Below are positions 1-8,613 of a stretch of 64,000 bases of DNA, one piece after another. The position numbers were made by a program, and so were the translations under genes. How positions within the stretch are numbered: the stretch's first letter is position 1; each line of letters starts with the position of its first letter. The notes below the pieces were generated by a model. The model did not search any database, was not told the DNA's origin, and worked only from the letters and a program-made list of their open reading frames with translations. Origin of the DNA: an uncultured Helicobacter sp. (lineage in GTDB: Bacteria > Campylobacterota > Campylobacteria > Campylobacterales > Helicobacteraceae); contig CALVDZ010000007.1 in the NCBI GenBank assembly GCA_944326445.1, positions 1 to 64,000 on the forward strand, in the 5' to 3' direction.

Positions 1-111
1 GCACCAAAGATTCTATAATCTCGCACTAGATTGCGTGTATGAACGCGCAGCGGAGGTGATGAGGGCTTTGCTCTCATTACCGATACCAAGTTTGTGAAAC
101 AAACTTGCATA
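1..111 (+). repeat. Dispersed two-hairpin intergenic element, copy A (truncated by window edge)
   Basis: The segment opens with GCACCAAAGATTCTATAATC and runs through GCGTGTATG and CGCGCAGCGGAG, words shared with copies near 4.4, 6.1, 15.5 and 60.9 kb. It holds two hairpins. The first has arms 59-66 and 70-77 around a TTT loop (8 pairs, one G-T). The second has perfect 9-bp arms 87-95 and 99-107 around GAA. The second hairpin ends about 18 bases before the adaptor-gene ATG, so it could affect translation or mRNA decay. That role is inference; the shared words and pairing are seen directly. Confidence 0.75.
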
Positions 112-125
112 AAATGGAGGATATT

Positions 126-1250
126 ATGAGTTGTTACAAATATATAGGCTTTATAGGGCTTTTGGTGCTACTGCTAGGCTGTAATTCACAAGAGCAGCAG
201 CCCCAAAGAGGCGCATTGCCAGTGAGTGTGCAGACGATCATCAGTCAAGATGTCGATTTGAGTTTTGAATATCCTGCGCGGCTTAAAAGCGTGCAGAGCG
301 TGGATATTTATGCGCGGGTTGAGGGGATTTTGCTCACCCAAAACTTCACCGAGGGCGATATCGTCCAAGCAGGACAGACGCTCTTTACTATAGAATCCAC
401 GCGCTACAAAGCCCGCGTCAATATGGCAAAAGCCCAATACAACACCGCCCTTGCTAACCTCACCAAAGCGAGCAAGGATTGGACAAGGACGGAGAGACTC
501 TATAAGCAGGGCGCGCTTACCGTCGATCAATACGATAACGCGATGTATAACTACCAATCCGCCCAAGCAAATGTCGATAGTGCTAAGGCTTCGCTCGATG
601 ATGCGCTTGTAGATCTCAAATACACTAATATCACGGCAGATATTACGGGCAGAGTTGGTATAAGGCGCTATGATGTGGGCAATCTCGTGGGGCGCAATGG
701 CGGCGGGGGCGATACCTACCTCACCACTCTCACGCAGCTCACGCCTATCTATGCGGAGTTTTCTATCCCGAGCACGGATTTTTATTATATGCGTGATTTG
801 GACAAGGATAATGTAGTAGTGGAGTTTATCCTAGGCAATGACAGGCTTTATGACAAACGCGGCAAGCTAGACTTCCTCGATAGCGTGCTAGATTCTCAAA
901 CTGCCTCGATTAAGGCGAGGGCTATCGTCAATAACGATGCCTATATCCTGCTACCCAATGAAATCGTGCGCGTGAATCTCAAAGGTTTTAAGGCGCAAAA
1001 AAGTATCGCAATCCCACAAAACGCGCTTTTGCAAGATTCTCAAGGAAGCTATGTGTATGTGGCTAAAAACAACCAAGCACAGATGACGCGCCTAAGCCTA
1101 GGCAAAATGCTAAAAAATGGGCAAGTGATCGTGCTAAGTGGATTGCAAGATGGCGATATGCTCATCACCAATAACCTCACCAAACTGCGCCAAGGTAGCG
1201 AAGTCAGCCCACAGATAGCACCCCAAACTATGCCCCAAAGTGCGCACTAG
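126..1250 (+). CDS. RND efflux periplasmic adaptor lipoprotein (AcrA/MexA/CmeA type)
   Basis: Membrane-fusion protein of a tripartite RND pump. It would bridge the inner-membrane permease encoded next and an outer-membrane TolC channel. The 374-residue product starts with a short signal sequence ending in a lipobox, LLLGC, with the lipidated cysteine at about residue 19. A biotinyl-lipoyl-like half motif follows (VEGILLTQNFTEGDIVQAGQ), then a helical hairpin (about residues 95-165) and beta-barrel domains. An upstream TTG at 105 is open in frame, but ATG 126 has GGAGG five bases before it and gives a proper lipoprotein signal, so it was chosen. The permease gene begins 10 bases after the stop. 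No TolC gene adjoins the pair; the region upstream is a repeat element. Confidence 0.93.
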   Translation: MSCYKYIGFIGLLVLLLGCNSQEQQPQRGALPVSVQTIISQDVDLSFEYPARLKSVQSVDIYARVEGILLTQNFTEGDIVQAGQTLFTIESTRYKARVNMAKAQYNTALANLTKASKDWTRTERLYKQGALTVDQYDNAMYNYQSAQANVDSAKASLDDALVDLKYTNITADITGRVGIRRYDVGNLVGRNGGGGDTYLTTLTQLTPIYAEFSIPSTDFYYMRDLDKDNVVVEFILGNDRLYDKRGKLDFLDSVLDSQTASIKARAIVNNDAYILLPNEIVRVNLKGFKAQKSIAIPQNALLQDSQGSYVYVAKNNQAQMTRLSLGKMLKNGQVIVLSGLQDGDMLITNNLTKLRQGSEVSPQIAPQTMPQSAH

Positions 1251-1260
1251 GAGGCATTAG

Positions 1261-4200
1261 ATGTTTTCTAAGTTTTTTATCAATCGTCCGGTATTTGCTA
1301 TCGTGATGTCGATTGTCATCACGCTTGTGGGTGCGCTAGCAATCATTAGTCTCCCAGCAGAGGAATACCCGCAAGTAACGCCTGTGGAAGTCGTCGTCTC
1401 GGCTAACTACACCGGTGCGAGCGCAGAGGTTATCTCAAGCACCGTGGCAAGCGTGCTAGAAAATAGCATTAATGGCGTGGAGGGAATGCTGTATATGAAA
1501 TCCTCCTCTTCCTCAAGCGGCAGCGTATCTATCACCGTGTATTTTTCTAATGATACCAATCCCGATATGGCGACAGTCAATGTCAATAACCGCGTGCAAG
1601 CCGTGATGAGCAAGCTCCCCCAAGAGGTGCAGCGACTAGGGGTTACCGTGCGCAAACGCAGCTCGACTATCCTCTCGGTTTATACGCTGTATTCAGACAA
1701 TCCCGCACACGATTCTATTTATATCGCAAACTACGCGACGATTAATGTCACCGATGAGCTAAAGAGGGTGCCCGGCGTGGGCGATGCCTCTGCGTTTGGA
1801 TCGCGGGATTACTCAATGAGAATCTGGCTTGATCTCGACAAGCTCTCGCAAAACAACCTCACGCCCTCTGAAGTCGCGCAGGTAATCCAAGAGCAAAATG
1901 CGCAGTTTGCCGTGGGGCAGTTTGGACAAGAGCCAATGCGCAAGGATATTGTCTTTACTTATTCTATCAACACGCAGGGGCGGCTTATCAAGCCTGAAGA
2001 ATTTAGCAATATCATCATTCGTTCCAATTCTGATGGCTCGAGCTTGCGTCTAAGAGATGTCGCCACAATCGAGCTAGGCGCAGAAACCTATACTGTCCGC
2101 AATAAGTTTAATGGCAAGGACGCGGTGGGCTTTGGGGTGTTTTTGCAGCCCGGGGCTAATGCATTGCAAGTCGCACACGATGTTGAGAAAAAAATGCAAG
2201 AGCTTTCAGGAAACTTCCCACAAGGTATGCACTATGATATCGCCTATGATACGACAAAGTTTGTAGCTATCTCTATCAAAGAAGTGATTAAGACTTTTAT
2301 AGAAGCCATCGTGCTTGTTATCATCATTATGTATTTTTTCTTGCAAAATTTTCGCGCCACGATTATTCCGGTTATCGCTATTCCTGTATCGATTATCGGG
2401 GCGTTTGCGGGAATGTATGTGCTAGGATTCTCCATAAATCTACTCACGCTCTTTGGGCTTGTGCTTGCCATTGGTATCGTGGTTGATGATGCAATTATCG
2501 TGATTGAGAATGTCGAGCGGATTTTGCATAGCCACCCCGAGATTTCAGTCAAAGACGCGACGATTGAGGCGATGCATGAGATGCAAAGCCCTGTGATAGC
2601 GATTGTGCTCGTGCTCTCTTCAGTGTTTATCCCTGTGGCATTTATCTGGGGCTTTGCTGGGGAGATTTACAAGCAGTTTGCCGTAACCATCGTCGTTTCT
2701 GTGGTAATCTCTGGGTTTGTCGCGCTCACCCTCACGCCCGCACTTTGTGTCTCTATCCTCAAAAAGAAAGAGCCCAAACCCTTTTTAGTCGTGCGCAAGT
2801 TTAATCTCTTTTTTGATTGGCTGACTGAAAAATTCACGCTTAGCGTGAGCAAATTTATCCGTCGTGGCTTGTTGCTTTTGCTACTTTTTGGGGCATTTTT
2901 GCTCGCCACTGCTGGGATATTTAGCAAGCTCTCTAATGGCTTGGTGCCTTCAGAGGATAAAGGTATGCTTATTGCCTTTATGTCCCTGCCGCCTGCGAGC
3001 TCGCTAAGTCGCAATATTGCAGAGGGCGATAAGATGATTGATGTGCTAAAAAACAATCCAAATGTGCAGTCCTTTATGCTTATCCAAGGCTATGATATGA
3101 TGGCGAGCGCGCCTAGGACGCACGCCACCACCGCGTTTGTGAATCTCAAAGATTGGAGCGAGCGTAAGGGCAAGGGAGAAGATTCCTTTAGCGTGGCGGG
3201 GGCTCTAACGGGTGCGCTTAATCAAAAAGTCGATGCCACTGCCTTTGTGGTTAATCCCCCTGCGATTATGGGAATGGGGCTTGCGGGGGGCTTTGAAGTC
3301 TATCTCCAAGATAGAACCGGAGGCAGTGTAGCGGATTTGAACAATTACGCCAATTTGCTTGTGGCAGAGGCGAGCAAACGCCCAGAGCTCAAGGGCGTGC
3401 GGAGCCTCCTAAATGCCAATATCCCACAATATTATGTAACGCTTGATAGGGAAAAGGCAAAGGCGTTTAAAGTCAATGTCAATGATGTTTTTACCGTGCT
3501 ACAAAGCACTTTTGGCAACTACTATGTCAATGACTTTAACCTCTATGGACGCACTTACAAAGTCTTTGTGCAGGCACAGAGTGAGTTTAGAGAATCTCCC
3601 GAGGATTTTAGCCGCGCCTTTGTCAAATCAAGCGATGGCAGTCTCGTGCCTATCAGCTCGCTTGTGGATTTTGAGCGTATTGTCAATACCGATATTATCG
3701 ATAGATTCAATCTCTTCCCCGCCGTCAAGCTTATGGGCGATGCCAATGAGGGGTATTCGAGCGGTGATGCGCTAAGGGCGATTGAAGAAGTGGCAAAGGA
3801 AGTCCTGCCAGAGGGCTACACAATCGCGTATTCAGGCATATCTTATCAAGAAAAAGCAAGCAGCGGCACGGGTATGCTAGCCTTTGTGCTAGGCTTGGTG
3901 TTTGTGTTTTTGATCCTAGCGGCGCAATATGAGCGATGGCTTATGCCCTTTGCGGTGCTCTCTGCCGTGCCCTTTGCGGTGTTTGGTGCGGGGCTAGCGA
4001 CTTTGCTACGCGGATTAAGCAATGATATTTATTTCCAAATAGGGCTTGTAACACTCATCGCCATAGCGGCTAAAAATGCGATTTTGATCGTGGAGTTTGC
4101 CCAGCACAAGCGCGAGCAGGAGGGCTTAGGCATTATAGAATCTGCCATAGAGGCGGCTAGACTTAGATTCCGCCCCATCGTGATGACTTCTCTAGCCTTT

Positions 4201-4386
4201 GGGATTGGGGTGCTGCCTTTGGCAATAAGTAGCGGTGCGGGAGCGGCAAGTCGGCACGCCATAGGCACGGGAGTGATTGGCGGCGTGCTTGCCACGACAT
4301 TTATCGGGACATTTTTTATCCCGCTGTTTTGGACATATTTTGCGCGACTTAGCGAGTTTTTAAAGCGCAAGTTCTCAAGCAAATAA
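1261..4386 (+). CDS. RND multidrug efflux permease (AcrB/MexB/CmeB type, HAE1 family)
   Basis: Inner-membrane proton-driven drug exporter of 1041 residues, the usual length for HAE1-family RND pumps. It begins with the typical FINRPVFAIVMSIVITLVG. Twelve membrane segments are expected: one at the N-terminus, a cluster near residues 335-560, and another near 865-1030. The proton-relay aspartates of TM4 are visible in GIVVDDAIIVIENVER (D408, D409), and the TM10 lysine in AAKNAILIVEF (about K938). The porter domains lie between the membrane clusters. It forms an operon with the adaptor. Substrates cannot be read from sequence; drug or bile export is the likely role from CmeB and HefC relatives. 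Confidence 0.95.
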   Translation: MFSKFFINRPVFAIVMSIVITLVGALAIISLPAEEYPQVTPVEVVVSANYTGASAEVISSTVASVLENSINGVEGMLYMKSSSSSSGSVSITVYFSNDTNPDMATVNVNNRVQAVMSKLPQEVQRLGVTVRKRSSTILSVYTLYSDNPAHDSIYIANYATINVTDELKRVPGVGDASAFGSRDYSMRIWLDLDKLSQNNLTPSEVAQVIQEQNAQFAVGQFGQEPMRKDIVFTYSINTQGRLIKPEEFSNIIIRSNSDGSSLRLRDVATIELGAETYTVRNKFNGKDAVGFGVFLQPGANALQVAHDVEKKMQELSGNFPQGMHYDIAYDTTKFVAISIKEVIKTFIEAIVLVIIIMYFFLQNFRATIIPVIAIPVSIIGAFAGMYVLGFSINLLTLFGLVLAIGIVVDDAIIVIENVERILHSHPEISVKDATIEAMHEMQSPVIAIVLVLSSVFIPVAFIWGFAGEIYKQFAVTIVVSVVISGFVALTLTPALCVSILKKKEPKPFLVVRKFNLFFDWLTEKFTLSVSKFIRRGLLLLLLFGAFLLATAGIFSKLSNGLVPSEDKGMLIAFMSLPPASSLSRNIAEGDKMIDVLKNNPNVQSFMLIQGYDMMASAPRTHATTAFVNLKDWSERKGKGEDSFSVAGALTGALNQKVDATAFVVNPPAIMGMGLAGGFEVYLQDRTGGSVADLNNYANLLVAEASKRPELKGVRSLLNANIPQYYVTLDREKAKAFKVNVNDVFTVLQSTFGNYYVNDFNLYGRTYKVFVQAQSEFRESPEDFSRAFVKSSDGSLVPISSLVDFERIVNTDIIDRFNLFPAVKLMGDANEGYSSGDALRAIEEVAKEVLPEGYTIAYSGISYQEKASSGTGMLAFVLGLVFVFLILAAQYERWLMPFAVLSAVPFAVFGAGLATLLRGLSNDIYFQIGLVTLIAIAAKNAILIVEFAQHKREQEGLGIIESAIEAARLRFRPIVMTSLAFGIGVLPLAISSGAGAASRHAIGTGVIGGVLATTFIGTFFIPLFWTYFARLSEFLKRKFSSK

Positions 4387-4424
4387 TCCCTTTGGGTTGG
4401 GGGGCTTATTAGATTCTATCGTTT

Positions 4425-4590
4425 TATGCAAGTTTGCTAGGGCAAACTTGATACCGCTCGCGGAGAGTGAATCTCCGCTTGCTCTGGCTTATGCGAGCAT
4501 ACACTGCAATCTTTACGAGATTATAGAATCTTTTGGTGCAAGCGCGTCAGGAACGCGATTTAGTAATTGCATAGATTCTATAAACCCACC
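4425..4590 (-). repeat. Dispersed two-hairpin intergenic element, copy B
   Basis: Read on the minus strand this matches copies A, C and E: a GCGTTCCTGACGC block, GCACCAAAAGATTCTATAATC, then GTGTATGCTCGC and two hairpins. On the plus strand the hairpins are CAAGTTTGC/GCAAACTTG (4429-4437 and 4442-4450) and GCGGAGA/TCTCCGC (4460-4466 and 4472-4478). The arms differ from those of other copies but pairing is kept. It lies between the convergent RND permease and HDOD genes. An open frame across it (4397-4762) is judged not to be a gene. Confidence 0.75.
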
Positions 4591-4604
4591 TAGAGCCCTA
4601 TTAT

Positions 4605-4700
4605 TTACTGCAAGTTTTACGCTGCAAAACTTGGTATCACTCACAGGGAATAAATCCCTGCTCGCTCTGCTGCGCACAGAGTCTAAAACCTCTCTGCTTG
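4605..4700 (-). repeat. Dispersed two-hairpin element, partial copy B2
   Basis: A second, shorter copy follows copy B directly. Its hairpins are CAAGTTTT/AAAACTTG (4611-4618 and 4626-4633) and CAGGGA/TCCCTG (4644-4649 and 4655-4660). The second stem differs at several paired positions from the GGAGA/TCTCC stem of copy B while keeping position and loop size, which is the strongest sign that structure rather than sequence is conserved. The tail to 4758 holds only AGATTCT words. Confidence 0.65.
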
Positions 4701-4758
4701 GTATCTCTAGATTCTACAATGTTGCTAGTGGGCTTAGATTCTGTAATCTTAGCACCCT

Positions 4759-5619
4759 CTAATCATCAAGAGGCTTATTGAGGTTGGCTACCATTGCGGG
4801 AGGGAGCTTATCAAGGAAGTTGCTTTGCGCAAATTTCACGCCTTGTTCATTGGCTTCTTGTATCAAATCTAGGGCTTTGTGGGTATTAAACACACTCCCG
4901 CCCTGATGGGGTTCAAACAAACAATTCACAATTGCTAGCGCATACGATCCCTTTTTGGCACTATCGTGTGCGGCGTGCGGGCTATTGATATAGGAGATAC
5001 TCTCGATCAAAGCTTCATCAAACTTCCAGTGATTGAGCAAAAACCCGAGAAACGAGAGTGAATCCGTCCCGCAAAACTCCTCTTCAATCATTCCTATGTT
5101 GTGGAAGTGGTTTTCTTTAAGCACGGCTAGGAATTCCTTGTCTTTGCCAAGCACACGCAAAGAATTAGAAAACAAAATAATTCCCAAACGCAAAAGCATA
5201 GAGCAGGGCACGAGCATTTGGGAGAGCTTCTTATCTTCATTTGAGAGCCAATCAGAGATGAAGTTTGTCTCCTTGATACAATTCCCCAAAAACTCCTGCG
5301 TGTTGAGCCCATAGGGCGATACATCGACTTTAAAAGTGCTTCTGATAGAGTTTGCAATCGCCACATTTTTGACATTGTTAATCCCTAGGAGTGAGACGAC
5401 TTGCTGGATTGTGGAGATCTCGCGCGAAAACCCATAAAATGGCGAGTTTGCCAAGCGCAAAAGCTCTGCGGTAAGCAATGGATCTTGTTGGATAATCTTG
5501 ACGACTTCTTGCATATTCACATCCGCCCCGGCAGAATCTATATAATCACGCAATTTTATTACTGTCGTGGAGAGTGGAGGGAGGTTGTCAATCGTCTTGA
5601 GTAGCACTTCATTATCCAT
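4759..5619 (-). CDS. HDOD domain protein
   Basis: A 286-residue cytoplasmic protein dominated by an HDOD domain: LPPLSTTVIKLRDYI, then IIQQDPLLTAELLRLANSPFYG and a VSLLGINNVKNVAI segment, all typical of the family. HDOD proteins are linked to signalling but most lack the catalytic residues of true HD phosphohydrolases; no clear HD pair is visible here. ATG 5619 was preferred to ATG 5625 because AAGG sits at better spacing from it. Single-gene unit; the partner is unknown. Confidence 0.85.
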   Translation of the reverse strand: MDNEVLLKTIDNLPPLSTTVIKLRDYIDSAGADVNMQEVVKIIQQDPLLTAELLRLANSPFYGFSREISTIQQVVSLLGINNVKNVAIANSIRSTFKVDVSPYGLNTQEFLGNCIKETNFISDWLSNEDKKLSQMLVPCSMLLRLGIILFSNSLRVLGKDKEFLAVLKENHFHNIGMIEEEFCGTDSLSFLGFLLNHWKFDEALIESISYINSPHAAHDSAKKGSYALAIVNCLFEPHQGGSVFNTHKALDLIQEANEQGVKFAQSNFLDKLPPAMVANLNKPLDD

Positions 5620-5672
5620 TGTCATAGCCTTTGTGAGTGAGTTTCTATAATATCGAAAAATCTTATCTAAGC

Positions 5673-5987
5673 TTAAATATCCATCTTAACCGCAGTTCCA
5701 TAGACTAGCACCTCTGTCGTGCCCTGCGATATGGAAGAAGTCGTGTATTTGATGCCTATGATAGCATTTGCCCCTAGTGCTTGTGCCTCGGCAGCCATTC
5801 TCTGCGTGGCTATATCCCTTGCTTCACTAAGCATCTCTGTATAGCCCACGAGCTCACCTCCCACGATGTTTTTTAGTGCCGCCATAATATCGCGCCCTAT
5901 GTGCTTGGAGCGCACGACATTGCCCTTGACGAGCCCCAACACCTCATAGCGCATTTGTGGCAAATACTCAATGTTATAAAACTTCAT
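5673..5987 (-). CDS. YbjQ/UPF0145 family heavy-metal-binding-domain-like protein
   Basis: A 104-residue protein with the standard UPF0145 layout: a short N-terminal strand region, VLGLVKGNVVRSKHIGRDI, then GGELVGYTEMLSEARDIA, and the LGANAIIGIKYTTS core. The full length matches the family. Members form ring-shaped oligomers; the biochemical role is not established. No membrane segment or signal peptide is present. It lies 53 bases upstream of the HDOD gene in the same direction and may be cotranscribed with it. Confidence 0.88.
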   Translation of the reverse strand: MKFYNIEYLPQMRYEVLGLVKGNVVRSKHIGRDIMAALKNIVGGELVGYTEMLSEARDIATQRMAAEAQALGANAIIGIKYTTSSISQGTTEVLVYGTAVKMDI

Positions 5988-6109
5988 CGCATTCCTTGCG
6001 TTTGAAATAGCCTAGATTCTATAAGATTTGGGCTTTAAAAAGCTTAAACACCGCGCTTGTTTGCGCGCGATAGCACGAAATTACCCATTTGCAAGAATAA
6101 ATAGAATCT

Positions 6110-6245
6110 AGTCGGGTTTATAGAAAAGATGCTAGCCCAAGTGGCGTTCCTGACGCGATTGCACCAAAGGATTCTGTAATCTTGCTAGAAAATGCAGTGT
6201 ATGCTCGCGAGCGATAGCAATTTGTCCTCGACAAATTGCAGTTAA
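6110..6245 (+). repeat. Dispersed two-hairpin intergenic element, copy C
   Basis: Carries GTTTATAGAAAAG, the GGCGTTCCTGACGC block, GCACCAAAGGATTCTGTAATC, AGTGTATGCTCGC and a strong 10-bp perfect hairpin, GCAATTTGTC/GACAAATTGC (6217-6226 and 6230-6239, loop CTC). The first hairpin of the other copies is degenerate or missing. Copy C occupies most of the 300-base gap between the YbjQ-like and mrp genes. Confidence 0.7.
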
Positions 6246-6287
6246 TAATGGCTCCGCTCCGCATATGGTGCTTGACATAATGAGGGG

Positions 6288-7373
6288 TTAGTGATTTATG
6301 GGTTGTATGTCTTTATTGTCTGCGAGATTCTCGCGCTGCACTTTGTCCAAAAATGCGATGAGCGATTGTGCGGCTTGTAGGTAGGCTTTGGCACTTTGGC
6401 TTTGGGGTTCAAAAAACACGATGGGCTTGCCGCTATCCCCGCCCTCGCGCACTTTTGGCTCTAGGGGGATATGGGCGATTGTGGTGGTGGCGTATTGTGT
6501 CGCGATGGCTTGGCTTGTGCCTTTGCCAAAGATATCATACTCCTGCCCACAGCCCGGACAGATAAAGCCACTCATATTTTCAATAATCCCTGCGATTGGG
6601 ATATTTAGCTTGCTAAACATATCAAGGCTTCGCGCACTATCATCAAGGCTCACCTTTTGGGGTGTGGTTACGACTACTCCAGCACTCACAGGCACGCTTT
6701 GGGCGAGCGTGAGCTGCGCATCGCCCGTGCCCGGTGGCATATCGATGATGAGCACATCAAGCTCACTCCATAGCACATCGGTAAGCATTTGCTCAATCGC
6801 ACGCATTACCATAGGACCGCGCCATATGAGGCTCTGCCCCTCATCATAGAGCACCCCTATGCTCATCATCTCCACGCCATAGGCTTTGAGCGGGATTACT
6901 TTTTTCTTAGATTCATCTACCATCGCTTTGTTGGCGTGTAGTCCTAGCATACGCGGGATATTTGGTCCATAAATATCCGCATCTAGTAGTCCCACGCGCT
7001 TGCCCTCTTGGGCTAGGGCGATAGCGAGGTTGGTGCTCGTAGTGGATTTGCCCACGCCACCTTTGCCCGAGCTCACCATCACAAAGGACTTGATTTGGGG
7101 TGCGAGATTTTTAGTCTTAGGGGTAGGTTTGGGAGCAGGCTTAGGGGTGGAGATATTGATGCTTACCTCTTCTATGCCTGCGTTTTTTAGCGCGAGTTTC
7201 ACGGCATTGCCAAGTTGGGCGAGAATCTCATCGGAGCTTGAGGGGATAGCGATATCTACGCGCGGAGGCGTGCAGCTCGTATCCACTCCTTTGAGAAAGC
7301 CAAAGCTCACAATGTCTTTTTGAAAATTAGGATAAATCACGCCCTTAAGCGCGTTGGTGATAGTTTCTTGCAT
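6288..7373 (-). CDS. mrp: Mrp/NBP35/ApbC-family P-loop iron-sulfur carrier protein
   Basis: ATP-binding scaffold or carrier for iron-sulfur cluster delivery. Residues 1-75 form a MIP18-type domain. A short proline-lysine linker (about 78-88) leads to the P-loop domain with the deviant Walker A SSGKGGVGKSTTSTN (about 101-115), the DMPPGTGD Walker B/switch region and a C-terminal CPGC pair (about 272-275) for cluster binding. Length 361 is normal. AAAGGA five bases upstream supports the start. Ten bases separate it from the upstream doxX gene. Confidence 0.95.
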   Translation of the reverse strand: MQETITNALKGVIYPNFQKDIVSFGFLKGVDTSCTPPRVDIAIPSSSDEILAQLGNAVKLALKNAGIEEVSINISTPKPAPKPTPKTKNLAPQIKSFVMVSSGKGGVGKSTTSTNLAIALAQEGKRVGLLDADIYGPNIPRMLGLHANKAMVDESKKKVIPLKAYGVEMMSIGVLYDEGQSLIWRGPMVMRAIEQMLTDVLWSELDVLIIDMPPGTGDAQLTLAQSVPVSAGVVVTTPQKVSLDDSARSLDMFSKLNIPIAGIIENMSGFICPGCGQEYDIFGKGTSQAIATQYATTTIAHIPLEPKVREGGDSGKPIVFFEPQSQSAKAYLQAAQSLIAFLDKVQRENLADNKDIQPINH

Positions 7374-7382
7374 TGCAATCCT

Positions 7383-7781
7383 TTAGTATTTTTTGAGGAA
7401 AAGCCCTATGCCATATCGCCCGCCACCCATAAAGAAAAGCGCAAGGCAGGGCAAAATATACAATAACTGATGCTCGATAATCCAGCCACCTGTGTCATCA
7501 AGCCCAAAAATACTGAATCCAAACACGCTATAAATCGCTACAAGCATGGTAAAAATCTCCACAAGTGCCGCGATACGCACCTGATAGCCGATGAGGATTA
7601 AAAGTGGCGCGAGGACTTCACCCACATACACGCCATACGCCATAAAAGTCGGCAAGCCCTTAGATTCTAAAAGCCCGCTGACACCATCGATACCATACTG
7701 CAATTTAAAAATCCCATGAAAGAGCATAAGTCCGCCCACGCACAGACGCAAGATGAGCTTGCCCAAATCGTGATTAATCAT
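7383..7781 (-). CDS. DoxX family membrane protein
   Basis: A 132-residue inner-membrane protein with about four hydrophobic helices. It begins DLGKLILRLCVGGLMLFHGIFKL, the typical DoxX opening. Members have been tied to terminal oxidase accessory roles or redox stress, but function is not established for most. AAAGGA five bases upstream fits a real start. It is followed by mrp with a 9-base gap, so the two probably share an mRNA. Confidence 0.9.
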   Translation of the reverse strand: MINHDLGKLILRLCVGGLMLFHGIFKLQYGIDGVSGLLESKGLPTFMAYGVYVGEVLAPLLILIGYQVRIAALVEIFTMLVAIYSVFGFSIFGLDDTGGWIIEHQLLYILPCLALFFMGGGRYGIGLFLKKY

Positions 7782-7854
7782 ACAAATCCTTTGTAGAGGT
7801 TAGAGTTCAAACCGCGAGATTATAGGGAATGTTGTTTAATGTGTTGGTAGATAT

Positions 7855-8484
7855 TTAGATTCCATAATAAGTATTATCCTGAAGATTCAGCGCGAGACCT
7901 TGGCTTAGTGAGAGAATCTTGGCACTTTGCTCGATGATATCAAGTTTTTTGGCAATCTCTCCTATATCCCTGCTATACGCATACACACCATACCCACGCA
8001 CGATGATAAACTCCTGCCCGCTTTGCTTGAGATAGCGCACGATATCGGTATCAGCGCGCTCATACCAAGTCTCAAAATCCTTAGGATCAAAGATAGGTAT
8101 GCGCTCTCCCAAATACTCATAGCCAAAATAATCCTTGGGCTCAAAGGCAGCGTTTTTGAGTGAAAATGCCGTGATATAGGGGGGCATAGCGTGAGCGATG
8201 AACTTCGCCTCGCTAAAATTTTCATAGAGATTGGCGTGGATATGCGCATCTTTGCTCGCTTCATTCCAGCGATAATCGTGCGTTTTGTCCAGCACGATGA
8301 GACTCTCTGCCGCGAGATTGGCAAAGGCTGCTTCGCTTTTGTTTATCATAAACCTATCTTGGGAGATTCGCGCCGAGAGTGAGCCATAGAAAATCCCCAA
8401 AAAGCCCCTCTCAAACATTACCGCCGACACGCCTAGAATCTGACGCATAAGTCCTTGATTAATATCGCGTATGTGTATATTCAT
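7855..8484 (-). CDS. Class II aldolase/adducin-domain protein
   Basis: The product carries one aldolase II domain: a GFLGIFYGSLSARI opening, then SKDAHIHANLYENF and KFIAHAMPPYITAFS, where the histidines match metal ligands of the fold. A late VRGYGVYAYSRDIGEIAKKLDIIEQSAKI segment matches the family C-terminus. The substrate cannot be read. The frame is open up to 8535, but no ribosome site precedes that codon, while a TATAAT sequence (8492-8497, minus strand) ends seven bases before ATG 8484. That start would give a leaderless or nearly leaderless mRNA; it was chosen with moderate confidence. Confidence 0.75.
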   Translation of the reverse strand: MNIHIRDINQGLMRQILGVSAVMFERGFLGIFYGSLSARISQDRFMINKSEAAFANLAAESLIVLDKTHDYRWNEASKDAHIHANLYENFSEAKFIAHAMPPYITAFSLKNAAFEPKDYFGYEYLGERIPIFDPKDFETWYERADTDIVRYLKQSGQEFIIVRGYGVYAYSRDIGEIAKKLDIIEQSAKILSLSQGLALNLQDNTYYGI

Positions 8485-8613
8485 AAGGGGCATTATAGCA
8501 CGATTTTGCGCGAGGTTTTGCCATAGCTTACTCATAGCAAAGTTGCGTTACAATAGTGCTTCTTAAGATTTTGTCGTAGATTCTATCAGTGGATTCTGTA
8601 GCAAGGAGCAGGT

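Noticed and set aside
4397..4762. 121-codon open frame between the RND permease and the HDOD gene
   Set aside because: It runs through two copies of the dispersed hairpin element, has no ribosome site and no protein-like composition.
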